64,000 nucleotides of DNA from the NCBI GenBank assembly GCA_947503575.1, contig CANNDZ010000004.1, positions 1-64,000 of the forward strand. Reading direction: 5' to 3'. The position numbers and the translations under genes were made by a program. Shown piece by piece: positions 1 to 8,177 of the stretch. The notes beneath the pieces are model-generated. The model was not told where the DNA came from. It was given only the letters and a program-made list of their open reading frames with translations, and made no database searches. The stretch is from an uncultured Kordiimonas sp. (lineage in GTDB: Bacteria > Pseudomonadota > Alphaproteobacteria > Sphingomonadales > Kordiimonadaceae). The first letter of the stretch is position 1, and each line of letters begins with the position of its first letter.

Positions 1-1358
1 GGATAGGCAGCCTCGGTTGCATTCCAGTCGACAAGAAGGGTCTGCTCTTCAGCTTTGGTTAAAAGCGGCAAAGACTGAATCTGAGTGTTTGGAGATGTCA
101 AAATCGCGTCCAATAAGACATCTAGTCGTGTGATCAAAGATACAATTTCATCGGGAGAGAAAAAGTCTGTCTGGTAGTCGACATTTAACCAGCAGTCTTG
201 TCCGTGCCCAAAATCACACAAGTCAAAGAATAGGGGTGCGGTATTGAACTGGCCCAATTGGTGAGTGTCCACCACGGTGCCATCTGGACATTCTGCCGAG
301 TCAAATCGTTCATAATTGAATGCAATGTCTGCAATGCTAAATTGATTGCCTGCAACAATCCGTAATTCCCTTGCTAAAAATGATGCTGGATATCTTCTGT
401 GCCGATAATCTTTTCGAATATTCTTTGAGATGATTGTTGCCAGGCTGTCAAAATCCACATCATCTTTAACCTGGATGCGAGGTACTATCTGACTCATTAA
501 GGGGCCGATAACGCCCTTCAGTTTTGCAGCACTCCGGTTATGCATAGATAGGGCTATTGGGATATCAGACGTGCCTAGCGTCCTTGAAAAATAAACGTAA
601 ATTGCTGCAATAAAAACATGTGAAACGCTTACGCCTAAGCTTCGCGCAAGGTCATTTAGCTTAGCGAATTTTGCCCAGCGAATCTGTAGGCAGTCATGCC
701 CGAAAGCGTCGAGTGAATTGTTAACAATTTTGCGTTGAAATAGTGTTGAGGGCGTCTGATAGTATTTTTGAAGCCAGTACGATCTATCCCTTTTGTAAGC
801 TGTACCCTGCAAGTAGCAGTCACACTCGGCGAGAGTTGCTACAAAAGAGGATTCTGGGTCAACTTCAGCTGAAGTGCCAGTGTGAAAGTATGCGCTGACG
901 ATTTGCTTCATCCACACAAAAAAAGACCAGCCGTCCATAATTAGATGATTGGCTTTGTAGTAGTAAATGCAGTGATCGCTACTAACTCGCAGCAGAACGT
1001 CCTTAAACAGATTCTTGCTATTCCACTCAATACATTCCCGAAAATCGTGCCTTATCCATGCGAGAGCACTTGCAAGTGGGTTTTCTTGGTTCGTAAAATC
1101 GAGGAATTCGAGTTGGCGAATTGGTCCATCCGAGAGAAACTGGCGGACACGTCCATCAACTTCACAAAACTCCAACCTGAACGCGTCATGTCGGTGTATA
1201 ACTGTGTCTCTAGCACTGTGAAATCTGACTGGATCAACTTTCCATTTTAAATTGTTATAGCCACCAATTAGGTTCACTCGTGGGTCGAGAGCTTCGCCCG
1301 AGTAAAACATGCTCTCCTGAGTTGGAGAGAGGTCCAGTAAATCAAAGTGTAAAGTCAA
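1..1358 (-). CDS. Non-ribosomal peptide synthetase, N-terminal part (condensation domain, start of adenylation domain); runs off left edge
   Basis: The frame is open from a TTG at 1358 to the window edge (about 452 codons). An in-frame stop lies six bases upstream of the TTG, so the start must be this TTG or a later ATG at 1310; the TTG keeps the usual condensation-domain N terminus (LSPTQESM near residues 11-17). The condensation active-site motif reads NHLIMDG at about residues 137-143: the second, catalytic His and the Asp-Gly are kept, while the first His is Asn. Near residue 433 the typical C-to-A junction appears (LLVDWNAT followed by AAYP). As the first module begins with a C domain, the initiating unit may be acylated or supplied by another protein. 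The phosphopantetheinyl transferase gene lies upstream on the same strand, about 290 bases away. Modules, substrate and product lie outside the window. Confidence 0.9.
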   Translation of the reverse strand, partial: MTLHFDLLDLSPTQESMFYSGEALDPRVNLIGGYNNLKWKVDPVRFHSARDTVIHRHDAFRLEFCEVDGRVRQFLSDGPIRQLEFLDFTNQENPLASALAWIRHDFRECIEWNSKNLFKDVLLRVSSDHCIYYYKANHLIMDGWSFFVWMKQIVSAYFHTGTSAEVDPESSFVATLAECDCYLQGTAYKRDRSYWLQKYYQTPSTLFQRKIVNNSLDAFGHDCLQIRWAKFAKLNDLARSLGVSVSHVFIAAIYVYFSRTLGTSDIPIALSMHNRSAAKLKGVIGPLMSQIVPRIQVKDDVDFDSLATIISKNIRKDYRHRRYPASFLARELRIVAGNQFSIADIAFNYERFDSAECPDGTVVDTHQLGQFNTAPLFFDLCDFGHGQDCWLNVDYQTDFFSPDEIVSLITRLDVLLDAILTSPNTQIQSLPLLTKAEEQTLLVDWNATEAAY

Positions 1359-1648
1359 TGCTCAGTCCCCAAAACTGAAAGTGTCAATATTCTCGATCAA
1401 ACGACGTGCGCGTGTGACCAAGCCGCCAAACGAGGACTGCATTCAAATCGAGAGATGGTGCTATTATGTCGCCTGACCTAAAACCGACTTAAGTGGGAAA
1501 ACCAAACCAAAACTCTTAAACACAACTAATAACTTAACCCACATACGCAGGGGTGAATTTGGCGGTTTTATATTCGTTAAAGGCAGAAATTGTCAGTGGC
1601 ACACTCATCATACCTGTTTTAACGGTACGAGAAGCAAATGCACTTGGA

Positions 1649-2401
1649 TCAAAATTTAACGTGGTTACACAATAAAAGCTCGGATGGCTCAATTGAAAGG
1701 AACGGTACAGTTTCAAAAATAGTAATGTTTTCCTGGTATCCAGTTTCGTTTACTGCAAGAGCCCCGACATATTCCAAATCAGGATAAAACAAAAAAAAAT
1801 CCCAATTCGTATTCACTGAAGAATATGAAGAGTCAACGCTTACGAATATTTTTTTGTTCTGCTGCAGGTCGAACCAAAACTTATTAAGCGGCATTGACAG
1901 ACCCGTGCCAATAGCCTTTATGAAGGCTTCTTTCAAAGTCCAAAACTGAATAAAGCGTTCCGTTTGCTTAGGCATTGGCTGACGACGTAAGTTATCGACC
2001 TCGACAGGGGCGAAAAACTCTTCTGCCGTATTAATGATATCGGAGGGATGTCGTCTTTTTTCAATATCGACGCCAACTTCAGAGGAGTTGGAAATCGCGC
2101 ATACAATCATTGAGTCAGAGTGCGATAGGTTAAAATGAAAGCCTGCATTTCCTGCAGGCAATAACAAGTGTGGTTTGCCATATCTACCATTATAAAATCG
2201 CCACAGACTGGCATCTCCACCAATCAGCTCACAGGCAAGGTACCGCATCAAAGCTCTTGTAACTATGTAGCGATTTCGATCTTTATGGCGCCTAAATCGC
2301 ATGCTTTTCAGTTTTTCAGCTTCACTCAAAACAGTCCAGTATTTTGCAACTAAACCATTATTTAGGTCTGAAATGGACCGTACAATGTATAGTGAAACCA
2401 C
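1649..2401 (-). CDS. Sfp-type 4'-phosphopantetheinyl transferase
   Basis: This 250-residue protein transfers the phosphopantetheine arm of coenzyme A to a serine of carrier-protein domains and would activate the adjacent NRPS. Visible Sfp motifs, in order, are FNLSHSD (about residues 89-95), GVDIEK (about 109-114, Mg-binding Asp) and the FWTLKEAFIKAIGTGL block (about 152-167), whose W-KEA is diagnostic. Its length fits the Sfp/EntD class, not the short AcpS class. The start is GTG, with AGAAGG about 11 bases upstream. It lies upstream of, and on the same strand as, the NRPS gene and is divergent from the thioesterase gene, with a 218-base shared upstream region. A TTG-initiated 60-codon frame overlaps its 3' end in another frame; see findings. 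Confidence 0.93.
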   Translation of the reverse strand: MVSLYIVRSISDLNNGLVAKYWTVLSEAEKLKSMRFRRHKDRNRYIVTRALMRYLACELIGGDASLWRFYNGRYGKPHLLLPAGNAGFHFNLSHSDSMIVCAISNSSEVGVDIEKRRHPSDIINTAEEFFAPVEVDNLRRQPMPKQTERFIQFWTLKEAFIKAIGTGLSMPLNKFWFDLQQNKKIFVSVDSSYSSVNTNWDFFLFYPDLEYVGALAVNETGYQENITIFETVPFLSIEPSELLLCNHVKF

Positions 2402-2619
2402 TTTTTATTGACCTTCTAAATGCAGTTGCATATGGAGTGTTTATATTAATTGAAGTAACCGCCAATAACATTTCAGTTACGCTCGGCCCTTTTAATACGC
2501 GTGGTGTAGAGCTCGTCTGTCGGGTGCGCAGAATAAATCACACTGCAAATTACTCGCAAATCATCTGCGTTTTTTTTGGACCATTCGACGAATTTGTGCA
2601 ACTGGATTAAAGTCTGACT

Positions 2620-3360
2620 ATGTCAAAATGGTTTGTTAAGCTGCGCTATACGCACGCCGCGAAAATGCGGGTGTTTCTTTTCCCATTTGCTGGCGGAGGC
2701 CCATCAATTTATAGGGGTTGGCAGGCTAGTTTTGACCAAAGGGTAGACCTGTTTGCGATTCATGCACCGGGAAGGGAAGGGCGATATATCGAGGAGCCGA
2801 TTAGTTGCCTGGACCAAATGGTAGAAAAGCTGCAGTCCGAAATTTGGCCGTTCCTCGACAAACCTCATGTTTTTGTAGGGCATAGCAACGGCTCCATCGT
2901 TGCCCTTGAACTGGCCCGCAGCCTTGCCAAGCAAGGCAACCAAAAACTTGTTCACATGGTTATCTCGGCAAAGCGCGCTCCCCACCTGCCTCATACGAAA
3001 GCGCCGACATACAATCTGCCCTATGAGGAGTTTGTTGCAGACCTGAGGAAGAACTCGGCAATACCGGACACCATATTGAATGATCGAGAGATGCTGGATA
3101 TTTTTATTCCCATGCTGCGTGCCGACTATGCGCTAGGCATTGGGTACGATTTCAGTGATCCGCTGCGTCTTGGGTGCGACGCTTCGCTGTTTTGGGGCGC
3201 AAATGATGATGACGTTCCCAAAGAAGATATGCTTGCTTGGGATAGGTACTTTACCGGTAAAATCAGTTTCAAAGAGTTCTTTGGCGATCACTTTTTTATC
3301 AACTCACACTCTGAAAAGTACATTCTGGAACTTAATGAGTTAGTGAGAGGTCATCTGTGA
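2620..3360 (+). CDS. Type II thioesterase (alpha/beta hydrolase) of an NRPS cluster
   Basis: This 246-residue alpha/beta hydrolase has the signature of external editing thioesterases, which remove misprimed or stalled acyl groups from carrier proteins. It opens with the FPFAGGG motif (about residues 21-27), followed by a Tyr and Trp pair. The nucleophile Ser89 lies in GHSNG, the candidate Asp is in the NDDDV stretch near 196-198, and the His is His224 in GDHFF. There is no signal peptide, so it is cytoplasmic. It is divergent from the phosphopantetheinyl transferase gene, which supports membership of the same biosynthetic cluster. Sequence downstream of its stop shows no terminator-like hairpin with a T tract, only a short direct repeat of GAGAGGTCATC across the stop region. 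Confidence 0.92.
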   Translation: MSKWFVKLRYTHAAKMRVFLFPFAGGGPSIYRGWQASFDQRVDLFAIHAPGREGRYIEEPISCLDQMVEKLQSEIWPFLDKPHVFVGHSNGSIVALELARSLAKQGNQKLVHMVISAKRAPHLPHTKAPTYNLPYEEFVADLRKNSAIPDTILNDREMLDIFIPMLRADYALGIGYDFSDPLRLGCDASLFWGANDDDVPKEDMLAWDRYFTGKISFKEFFGDHFFINSHSEKYILELNELVRGHL

Positions 3361-3492
3361 TTCATGAGAGGTCATCGTTGAGATTGTTTTCTAACGTGAT
3401 ATTGTTTAGAAGTACCAAGCAGATTGCGCAATCCTGATTTGCTAGATGCCGATGTCGTTGATTAGTCTTTCTTACTCATTTCTAGTTTGCGG

Positions 3493-3657
3493 CTAGAGAC
3501 TTACAGACTTGTTACCAACACCGGCGCATTCTGCAACACGTAGGTCGTAACAGTTCCTTGCCGAATGCAGGTTAATTCGGCGATCGTTGGGAGGATTGAT
3601 GGCGTGAAAATTCAGCACACCACTTCTGTGACTTGCATGTAGACAAATTTCTTGCAT
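3493..3657 (-). CDS. Unrecognised small ORF, 54 residues
   Basis: An ATG at 3657 is preceded by AAAGGAG with six bases between, the best Shine-Dalgarno spacing in this part of the window. It opens a 54-codon frame ending in TAG. The product has three cysteines (positions 5, 36 and 44), several histidines and asparagines, and no transmembrane stretch. I do not recognise it. It sits between the thioesterase gene and the IS110 remnant, opposite in strand to the thioesterase. It may be a genuine small protein, a peptide linked to the NRPS island, or the surviving tail of a damaged gene. Only the ribosome binding site supports it. Confidence 0.35.
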   Translation of the reverse strand: MQEICLHASHRSGVLNFHAINPPNDRRINLHSARNCYDLRVAECAGVGNKSVSL

Positions 3658-3891
3658 TGTCCGCTCCTTTAATCGGGTGACAAAGTCAAGCTCTTACGAG
3701 TTGTCGATATTCAGCTGTTTGTCTCTCATGTGGGTCACGCTCCTTTCCGCAGTCACATTATGCGCTGCAGGCATTTGTCAGACAGTGTGGAGAGCCTCGC
3801 TTTTGGACGCGCTTTTTTGCGCAGCAGACATTCACGGCTTCATCCAGACATCGTCCACACAAGGGATATTTCCAATTTAGAATGCGATCGG

Positions 3892-4925
3892 CTATCCAGC
3901 TGCCTCAATCTTTCCATACTGGAAGTCGGTGCCGTTCATCCACATCTTGTGGAGGATAACGGCTAACTTTCGGGCAACGGCTGTAACAGCGCGTCGATGC
4001 CCTTTGGTCTTAGATAGGTTTAATCCCCATGCGCGCAGGGATGAAGCTTCTGTTGACCGGATAACCAGAGAGTGGGCAGCCACATAAAGTGCGGACCTTA
4101 CATCTGGGTCTCCTGCTTTTGATATTCTGCCAGTGTTATCTGTCTCTCCAGATTGGAAGCGTCTCGGAGTCAGTCCAAAATGTCCGGCAACCGTCCGTGA
4201 GCTCTTGAAGCGTGTAGGATCGTCAACGGCAGCTTTATAGGTTAGCGCTGTAATTGCACCAACACCAGGTACAGTCATTAACCTCTGACATATGGAATCA
4301 TGCCTTGAGATGGCTTTCGCTTGGTTATCCAGCTTGAGGTAGGTTTTGTATAAAACCAATCGTGCATCAAGCAGCGGTACCAAGGCGGCGGCTAAAGTAG
4401 GGTGTCCCTCAACTGCCTCCCGGACGGTTTGATCAAAGACGCCATGCTTCAGTGTTCCTGGTAATTTGATGCCAATCAGCCGGATCAGGCCTCTCAGTTC
4501 ATTCTCCAGATCAATACATTTCTTGAGAACGGTCTTCCTACTCGTCAACAATGCCCTTACCAAATGGCTTTCAAAGCTTTTGACGTGCACACGACCATAC
4601 CAGCCAGTGCGAAGTATCTGTGCTAAGCCCCGTGCATCATTTTTATCTGTTTTGTTGCGCATTGCTGAAAGAGCAGCGCTGACCCGTCTGGCCTCCAGAC
4701 AGATGCCTCAAAACCTGCCGCTTGCAGACCGTAGGTTAGGTACTGCGTCAGTGTACCAGCTTCAAAGCCAATAGAACGAATATCGGGGTTGACGGCCCAT
4801 ACACATTCGATGATGTCGTCAACTTCGGAAGAGGCTTTGCCTTCAAAGCAGATCGTGCCTTGTTCATCGACAATGCAGATGGAAACTGAACGCAATGAAA
4901 CATCAAGTGCTGTATAATAGTGCAT
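3892..4925 (-). pseudogene. IS110-family transposase, broken by a one-base frameshift near 4704
   Basis: Two overlapping frames together spell one DEDD transposase of about 345 residues. The first part (ATG 4925, GGGAGG five bases upstream) carries the RuvC-like start ALDVS and the GFEAG glutamate. The second part, open from about 4704 to 3892, carries LEARRVSAALSAMRNKTDKN with the next acidic residue in NDARGLA, the helix-hairpin-like TVPGVGAITA and the conserved HFGLTPRRFQSGE block of the C-terminal Tnp20 domain. The frame changes at the GAGGCATCTG stretch: adding one base after GCA would restore an uninterrupted family-like protein, so one base appears deleted. Programmed frameshifting is not a known feature of IS110, so inactivation or a sequencing error is likelier. 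Confidence 0.88.
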
Positions 4926-5055
4926 GTGAACCTCCCGTTGTTTATTCACGAGAGCTTAACTCATCTCATCAAGCCCGATTACACATGCTTTTGGCCGATT
5001 GCCGACCAAACATTCGTATCTGGAGGATAGCTGGGGCGCCAGAGCCAACCAGAGA
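4926..5055 (-). ncRNA. Possible IS110 bridge-RNA region upstream of the transposase
   Basis: IS110 elements are known to express a structured RNA from the non-coding end next to the transposase; it pairs with target and donor DNA. Here the leader contains an eight-pair hairpin at 4991-5009 (TTGGTCGG, loop CAA, TCGGCCAA on the minus strand, two G-T pairs) and no convincing gene in the same direction. The location and structure fit, but I could not identify guide loops, promoter or RNA ends. The call is inference from family knowledge plus one hairpin. Confidence 0.3.
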
Positions 5056-5199
5056 TCAACCTAATAGCTCTGGCCGTGCTTTTTGCTTCTGCGATAGCTG
5101 TATCGTCATGACCAGTTCACGCCAATTTTTGATTTCAATAAGCTCCGAATTGCTTGCTGAGGCAAATAACACCGCGCAGGCACAAAAAAACAGCCACAA
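5056..5199 (-). CDS. Possible fragment of a secreted protein next to the IS element
   Basis: A frame from a TTG at 5199 to a TGA at 5056 gives 47 residues: a hydrophobic, signal-like start (LWLFFCACAVLFASAS), then a soluble part with KNWRELVMTIQLSQKQK. It has no convincing ribosome binding site and stops where the IS110 leader begins. It could be the 5' end of an exported protein cut by the insertion, or chance. Nothing downstream of the IS clearly continues it. Confidence 0.18.
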   Translation of the reverse strand: MWLFFCACAVLFASASNSELIEIKNWRELVMTIQLSQKQKARPELLG

Positions 5200-5330
5200 C
5201 TAGTTGGTGCATGCTTGCGAAGCTTTGCACTGATACACCGGACCAGCTTGTCTCAAGATGGATTTGGTGAGTTACCTCGGGCTCGACTTCCGCTACAAAT
5301 CGCAGTAGCGCGGATCAGGACGTTGGCACA

Positions 5331-5639
5331 TCAAAACCTTTTGGCAGCTCTCAGCATCCGATCCCTATGGTCTTTTTCAAGATCCGCATAGTTGCGCTCG
5401 ATCCCCATGACACGCAGCTCTATGGCATCTTCCGCAAATGCCACGGAAGCAATTCTCTGCGCGTCTGCAAAGGTCAAATCTCTTGGCGACTTTTTGTTCA
5501 CGTATATTTCTCCGCCTCGATCAAACCCTAACAAGTCGCAGTCCTGTTGGCAAATACTCACACATGGCGCGAACCGACATCGCTGCGGGGTGTCGGGAAT
5601 AAGATAAAGATCGCGAATGACTTCCTGAGCATTTTGCAT
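5331..5639 (-). CDS. Hypothetical protein, 102 residues
   Basis: I do not recognise this protein. It starts with ATG at 5639 and is soluble, with four cysteines in the N-terminal half (in RCRFAPCVSICQQDC, about residues 20-34) that resemble a metal-site or disulfide arrangement. A charged helical C terminus follows, rich in Arg, Asp and Glu. The cysteine spacing (C-x5-C-x3-C-x3-C) is suggestive but matches no family I can name. It stands alone between the IS110 remnant and a stretch with no evident gene, so it may be a decayed remnant as easily as a working gene. Confidence 0.4.
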   Translation of the reverse strand: MQNAQEVIRDLYLIPDTPQRCRFAPCVSICQQDCDLLGFDRGGEIYVNKKSPRDLTFADAQRIASVAFAEDAIELRVMGIERNYADLEKDHRDRMLRAAKRF

Positions 5640-5936
5640 AGGCGAGTTTCAAGACTAGGCCTTTCTTCTTTGGTCGGTTCAATATTCTGCAGATACCATG
5701 AAATCAGGCGTAACCTTCTACCGCAAACGATGCAAAAAATCTCATCGGAGCAGTGTTTGCCAGAAAAATATGATGCTCTAATTCTGCAATTAGCTTTGGG
5801 TGATGACCTGAAGGAGCATCATAAATCCATGATGTTATGTCATTGCCAACCATTTGCTATCATGTAGCAAAAATGTGATTATTTGGCAGACCGGTGACTT
5901 TCGCAGATACTTACGTTTGCGAATCTGGAGTTGGCT

Positions 5937-6122
5937 ATGATTGATTACAGAAGCAACCAAGATAATAGCTTGAACCAAAAACAACCTAGCTCTAGAGAAA
6001 AGCGCCAGTTGCTAACTCGAATTCGAGACACTGCATTCAAGTGTGATCATGCTGGGATTACCTCGCAGGATGCTTGCGATTTTCTTTATGATGAAGACGG
6101 TTTGCCATTGGGGTCATCATGA
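5937..6122 (+). CDS. Hypothetical small protein, 61 residues
   Basis: The frame is open from a TTG at 5931, but an ATG at 5937 has GGAG six bases upstream and is the better start. The 61-residue product is hydrophilic, with a charged central helix (SREKRQLLTRIRDTAF) and an acidic C terminus. No domain is recognised. The codon make-up resembles that of the surrounding AT-rich DNA. It could be a small regulatory or toxin/antitoxin-like protein, but no partner gene is seen, and I assign no function. Confidence 0.35.
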   Translation: MIDYRSNQDNSLNQKQPSSREKRQLLTRIRDTAFKCDHAGITSQDACDFLYDEDGLPLGSS

Positions 6123-6664
6123 AGAGCAAATATTTGTGATGAACTCTTGAAGCGTTTTATGGTCCAGCCAGAATCCTGTTGTATTGAGGTTTTCCGAGAG
6201 ACTACAGCTTCTCTTATTCTGAACGCCTGAATGCCCTATATTATCCGATGACGGTAGATGAGCTTTTGATCTCTGTCTCATTGATTGAGAGAGCTCTCAC
6301 CTGTTGTAGGTTTTCAGATTTGAGGAGGTTATTTTCGCCAGGTGAGATCTGACCCCCTTGGGGCGCGCTTAGGTGCTTGCTTTTGGGTAGTAAGACACAG
6401 CTCGCCAAATTAATTTAAGCAGCTCACCCGCTACCTTTGAGCATAATGTGGGAAGTGGGCAGAACGTGATTGGTTGCAACTTGCAAGGTCGGCTTCCGGC
6501 CGAAATCCGCTACTAATTTGAATCGCGGGTGGTTAGCTTGTTTCTTTGGTCTTGAACTTTGGAGTAGCCAAGGCATCGTTTTTTCCGACTTTATTCCAAA
6601 AGGCGGTCTATTTTCTCCAACTTTATTCCCGCGTTCCAGCAAGTTAACCGAGGCAACCAAGCAC
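6123..6664. other. Gap of about 540 bases without a supported gene
   Basis: No frame here has both a plausible start and coding character. A 34-codon frame beginning at ATG 6249 (MTVDELLISVSLIERA) continues upstream without a start for some 20 codons, so it may be residue of a decayed gene. From about 6340 the composition shifts toward that of the core chromosome. I found no tRNA, integrase or attachment-site repeat that would mark an island edge. Confidence 0.5.
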
Positions 6665-7600
6665 CTATAAGGCGAATCGCGCAAATCCATATGTCGCGTA
6701 GACGGCCAATATAATCAGCCCATGCCAACGCTTCAGGCCCTTTGGACACAACCACAGGAAACCAAGCGCCAGCGTGGTCACCAATAGTAACATGGGCAAG
6801 TCTGCCCATAAGGTTGCTTGTTCAACGACAATGGGACTAATCAATGCCGCCAGTCCTGGTGCCAGCAGGGTATCAAGAATATTACTACCCATCAGATTGC
6901 CAAGTGAAAGGCCGGTGCGTTTCCGCAGCAACGCCCATGTGGACAGGGAGAGTTCGGGCAAGCTGCTGCCAACGCCTAATATGATGACTGAAATTGTCGC
7001 TTCGCTTATCTGATACGTATTGGCAAGGGACAGAACCGAAATAACGGTTAACTCGGTTGCAACCAGCAATAAAGCAAACCCAGAAATCAGCATCAGCCAG
7101 GCCCACCGGGCTGATACGCTTGCATCTTCCTCGGTATCTTCGGTTGAGTTTTTGTTTTTCAGCAATAGCAGGAAAAAGCCTGCATAGGCGGCGATAAGAA
7201 CAAACCCTTCCAGGCGTGTCATTTCTCCGTTCAATGCAACGACAAACAGCAAAACCCACGAACCTATCAGGCCCGTACCATACAGTTTTAATGCACGGCG
7301 GGATGCATACAGAACGCCGATCAAGCTCACAGCACCCAATACAAGACTGATTTGTGCGATGGAGCTGCCTATCGCGCTGCCTAGGGCTACCCCGCCCCCA
7401 CCGCCGTTAGCCAGGCTGCGAATTGATGCATCAACAGCAATCGCTATTTCGGGTAGGTCCGTGCCAACAGACAGAATAGCAAGTCCGACGAATGTATCAC
7501 TAAGAGCAAACCGACGGGCCAAAGCAGATGCCCCGCGCACGATCAATTCGGCACTGCCTCCAAGGCCCGCCAAACCTAATAACAAAAGGATTATGTCCAC
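6665..7600 (-). CDS. Sodium/calcium antiporter family (CaCA) membrane protein
   Basis: This 311-residue integral membrane protein has about ten hydrophobic helices and the two inverted alpha repeats of the CaCA superfamily, which exchange Ca2+ (or another cation) for Na+ or H+ across the inner membrane. The first repeat reads GLAILSVGTDLPEIAIAV (about residues 40-57; the family consensus here is G-T-S-L-P-E). The second reads VIILGVGSSLPELSLS (about 197-212), followed by GNLMGSNILDTL. Both central acidic residues (Glu after Pro) are present. A short acidic loop (STEDTEEDAS) separates the halves on the cytoplasmic side. The start is GTG with a weak ribosome binding site. It is the first core-like gene after the accessory region. 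Confidence 0.9.
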   Translation of the reverse strand: MDIILLLLGLAGLGGSAELIVRGASALARRFALSDTFVGLAILSVGTDLPEIAIAVDASIRSLANGGGGGVALGSAIGSSIAQISLVLGAVSLIGVLYASRRALKLYGTGLIGSWVLLFVVALNGEMTRLEGFVLIAAYAGFFLLLLKNKNSTEDTEEDASVSARWAWLMLISGFALLLVATELTVISVLSLANTYQISEATISVIILGVGSSLPELSLSTWALLRKRTGLSLGNLMGSNILDTLLAPGLAALISPIVVEQATLWADLPMLLLVTTLALGFLWLCPKGLKRWHGLIILAVYATYGFARFAL

Positions 7601-7722
7601 GATGAATACCGCACAATTTTACCTGTCGTCACAACAGGATCATGGCTACAGATCGCTGGCCAGGCTTTGACCCGTGTCAAATACAAGTTGGCTGCACAAA
7701 AATTTGGCGAGCATGCCGGGTA

Positions 7723-8064
7723 TCAGTCGGCCAGGGGATCACCAGCAACAAGAACAGGTCGTTTCGATGTTGACCCACCTGAGCCTTCGGCAAACTTTTT
7801 CAGCTCGAGGTCTGGTCCCGCGAGAATCAATAGGCCCAATTGCTCAGATCCGGACCATTTCACTTCAACGGCAAATTCGCCCAGCTCATTGATCTCCAGC
7901 AACAGGCGTTCACCCATTTCTATGTCCGCATCTGTCGAGATAAGGGTCCCCGCCAGCGACACATCGCGTACCTTGCAGGCAAACTGGCGATCATCGTCAG
8001 TGGTAAGCGTACCAGTCCATAAAACAGGCAGTCTATCATCACCGCGCTTATTCTGTTCAACCAT
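7723..8064 (-). CDS. PilZ-domain protein (probable cyclic di-GMP receptor)
   Basis: This single-domain PilZ protein of 113 residues is counted from ATG 8064; the frame also extends to a TTG at 8085 with no better start signal. Both c-di-GMP-binding elements are visible: RxxxR as RGDDR close to the N terminus, and D-x-S-x-x-G as DVSLAGT about 25 residues later. The C terminus is a short polar tail. Such stand-alone PilZ proteins relay c-di-GMP levels to motility, adhesion or polysaccharide export, but no partner gene is adjacent. It is divergent from plsC. Confidence 0.85.
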   Translation of the reverse strand: MVEQNKRGDDRLPVLWTGTLTTDDDRQFACKVRDVSLAGTLISTDADIEMGERLLLEINELGEFAVEVKWSGSEQLGLLILAGPDLELKKFAEGSGGSTSKRPVLVAGDPLAD

Positions 8065-8177
8065 AGTTTGCCTATCTGTCCCCAAGCTTTAGGCAGCAAC
8101 GCTAACGGATTTTTCACTTGTATCCAAGCGGGGATTAGTGGCATTTGGCTCCCGAGAGAGTAAATCAGAGATAATCC

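Larger units (their letters stand above)
3890..5055 (-). mobile_element. IS110-family insertion sequence (remnant); outer ends not resolved
   Basis: The element is defined by its transposase gene (3892-4925) and the structured non-coding stretch in front of it. IS110 elements normally lack terminal inverted repeats and make no clear target duplication, so the ends cannot be placed by eye; the coordinates given are approximate. It lies in AT-rich accessory DNA between a natural-product cluster and core genes. The transposase is interrupted by one frameshift, so the copy is probably immobile unless helped by an intact relative elsewhere in the genome. Confidence 0.7.

Noticed and set aside
945-1250. 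101-codon + strand frame over the NRPS start
   Set aside because: It lies antisense to the condensation-domain codons, which show clear family motifs; the + frame has no recognisable protein.
2344-2610. 88-codon + frame between the PPTase and the thioesterase
   Set aside because: It overlaps the PPTase start and the divergent promoter region, has no ribosome site and no protein-like motif.
4623-4710. Programmed frameshift of the IS110 transposase
   Set aside because: No slippery run or stem-loop of the IS3/IS1 type at the change of frame, and IS110 is not known to use it; a simple one-base loss explains it.
4895-5203. 102-codon + frame over the IS110 leader
   Set aside because: It is antisense to the transposase start and the probable bridge-RNA region, with low-complexity, unbalanced composition.
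5640-5936. Possible 3' gene tail (LILQLALGDDLKEHHK) in a + frame ending at 5867
   Set aside because: The same frame upstream is antisense to the 102-residue gene and no start with a ribosome site was found, so it is not listed as a gene.
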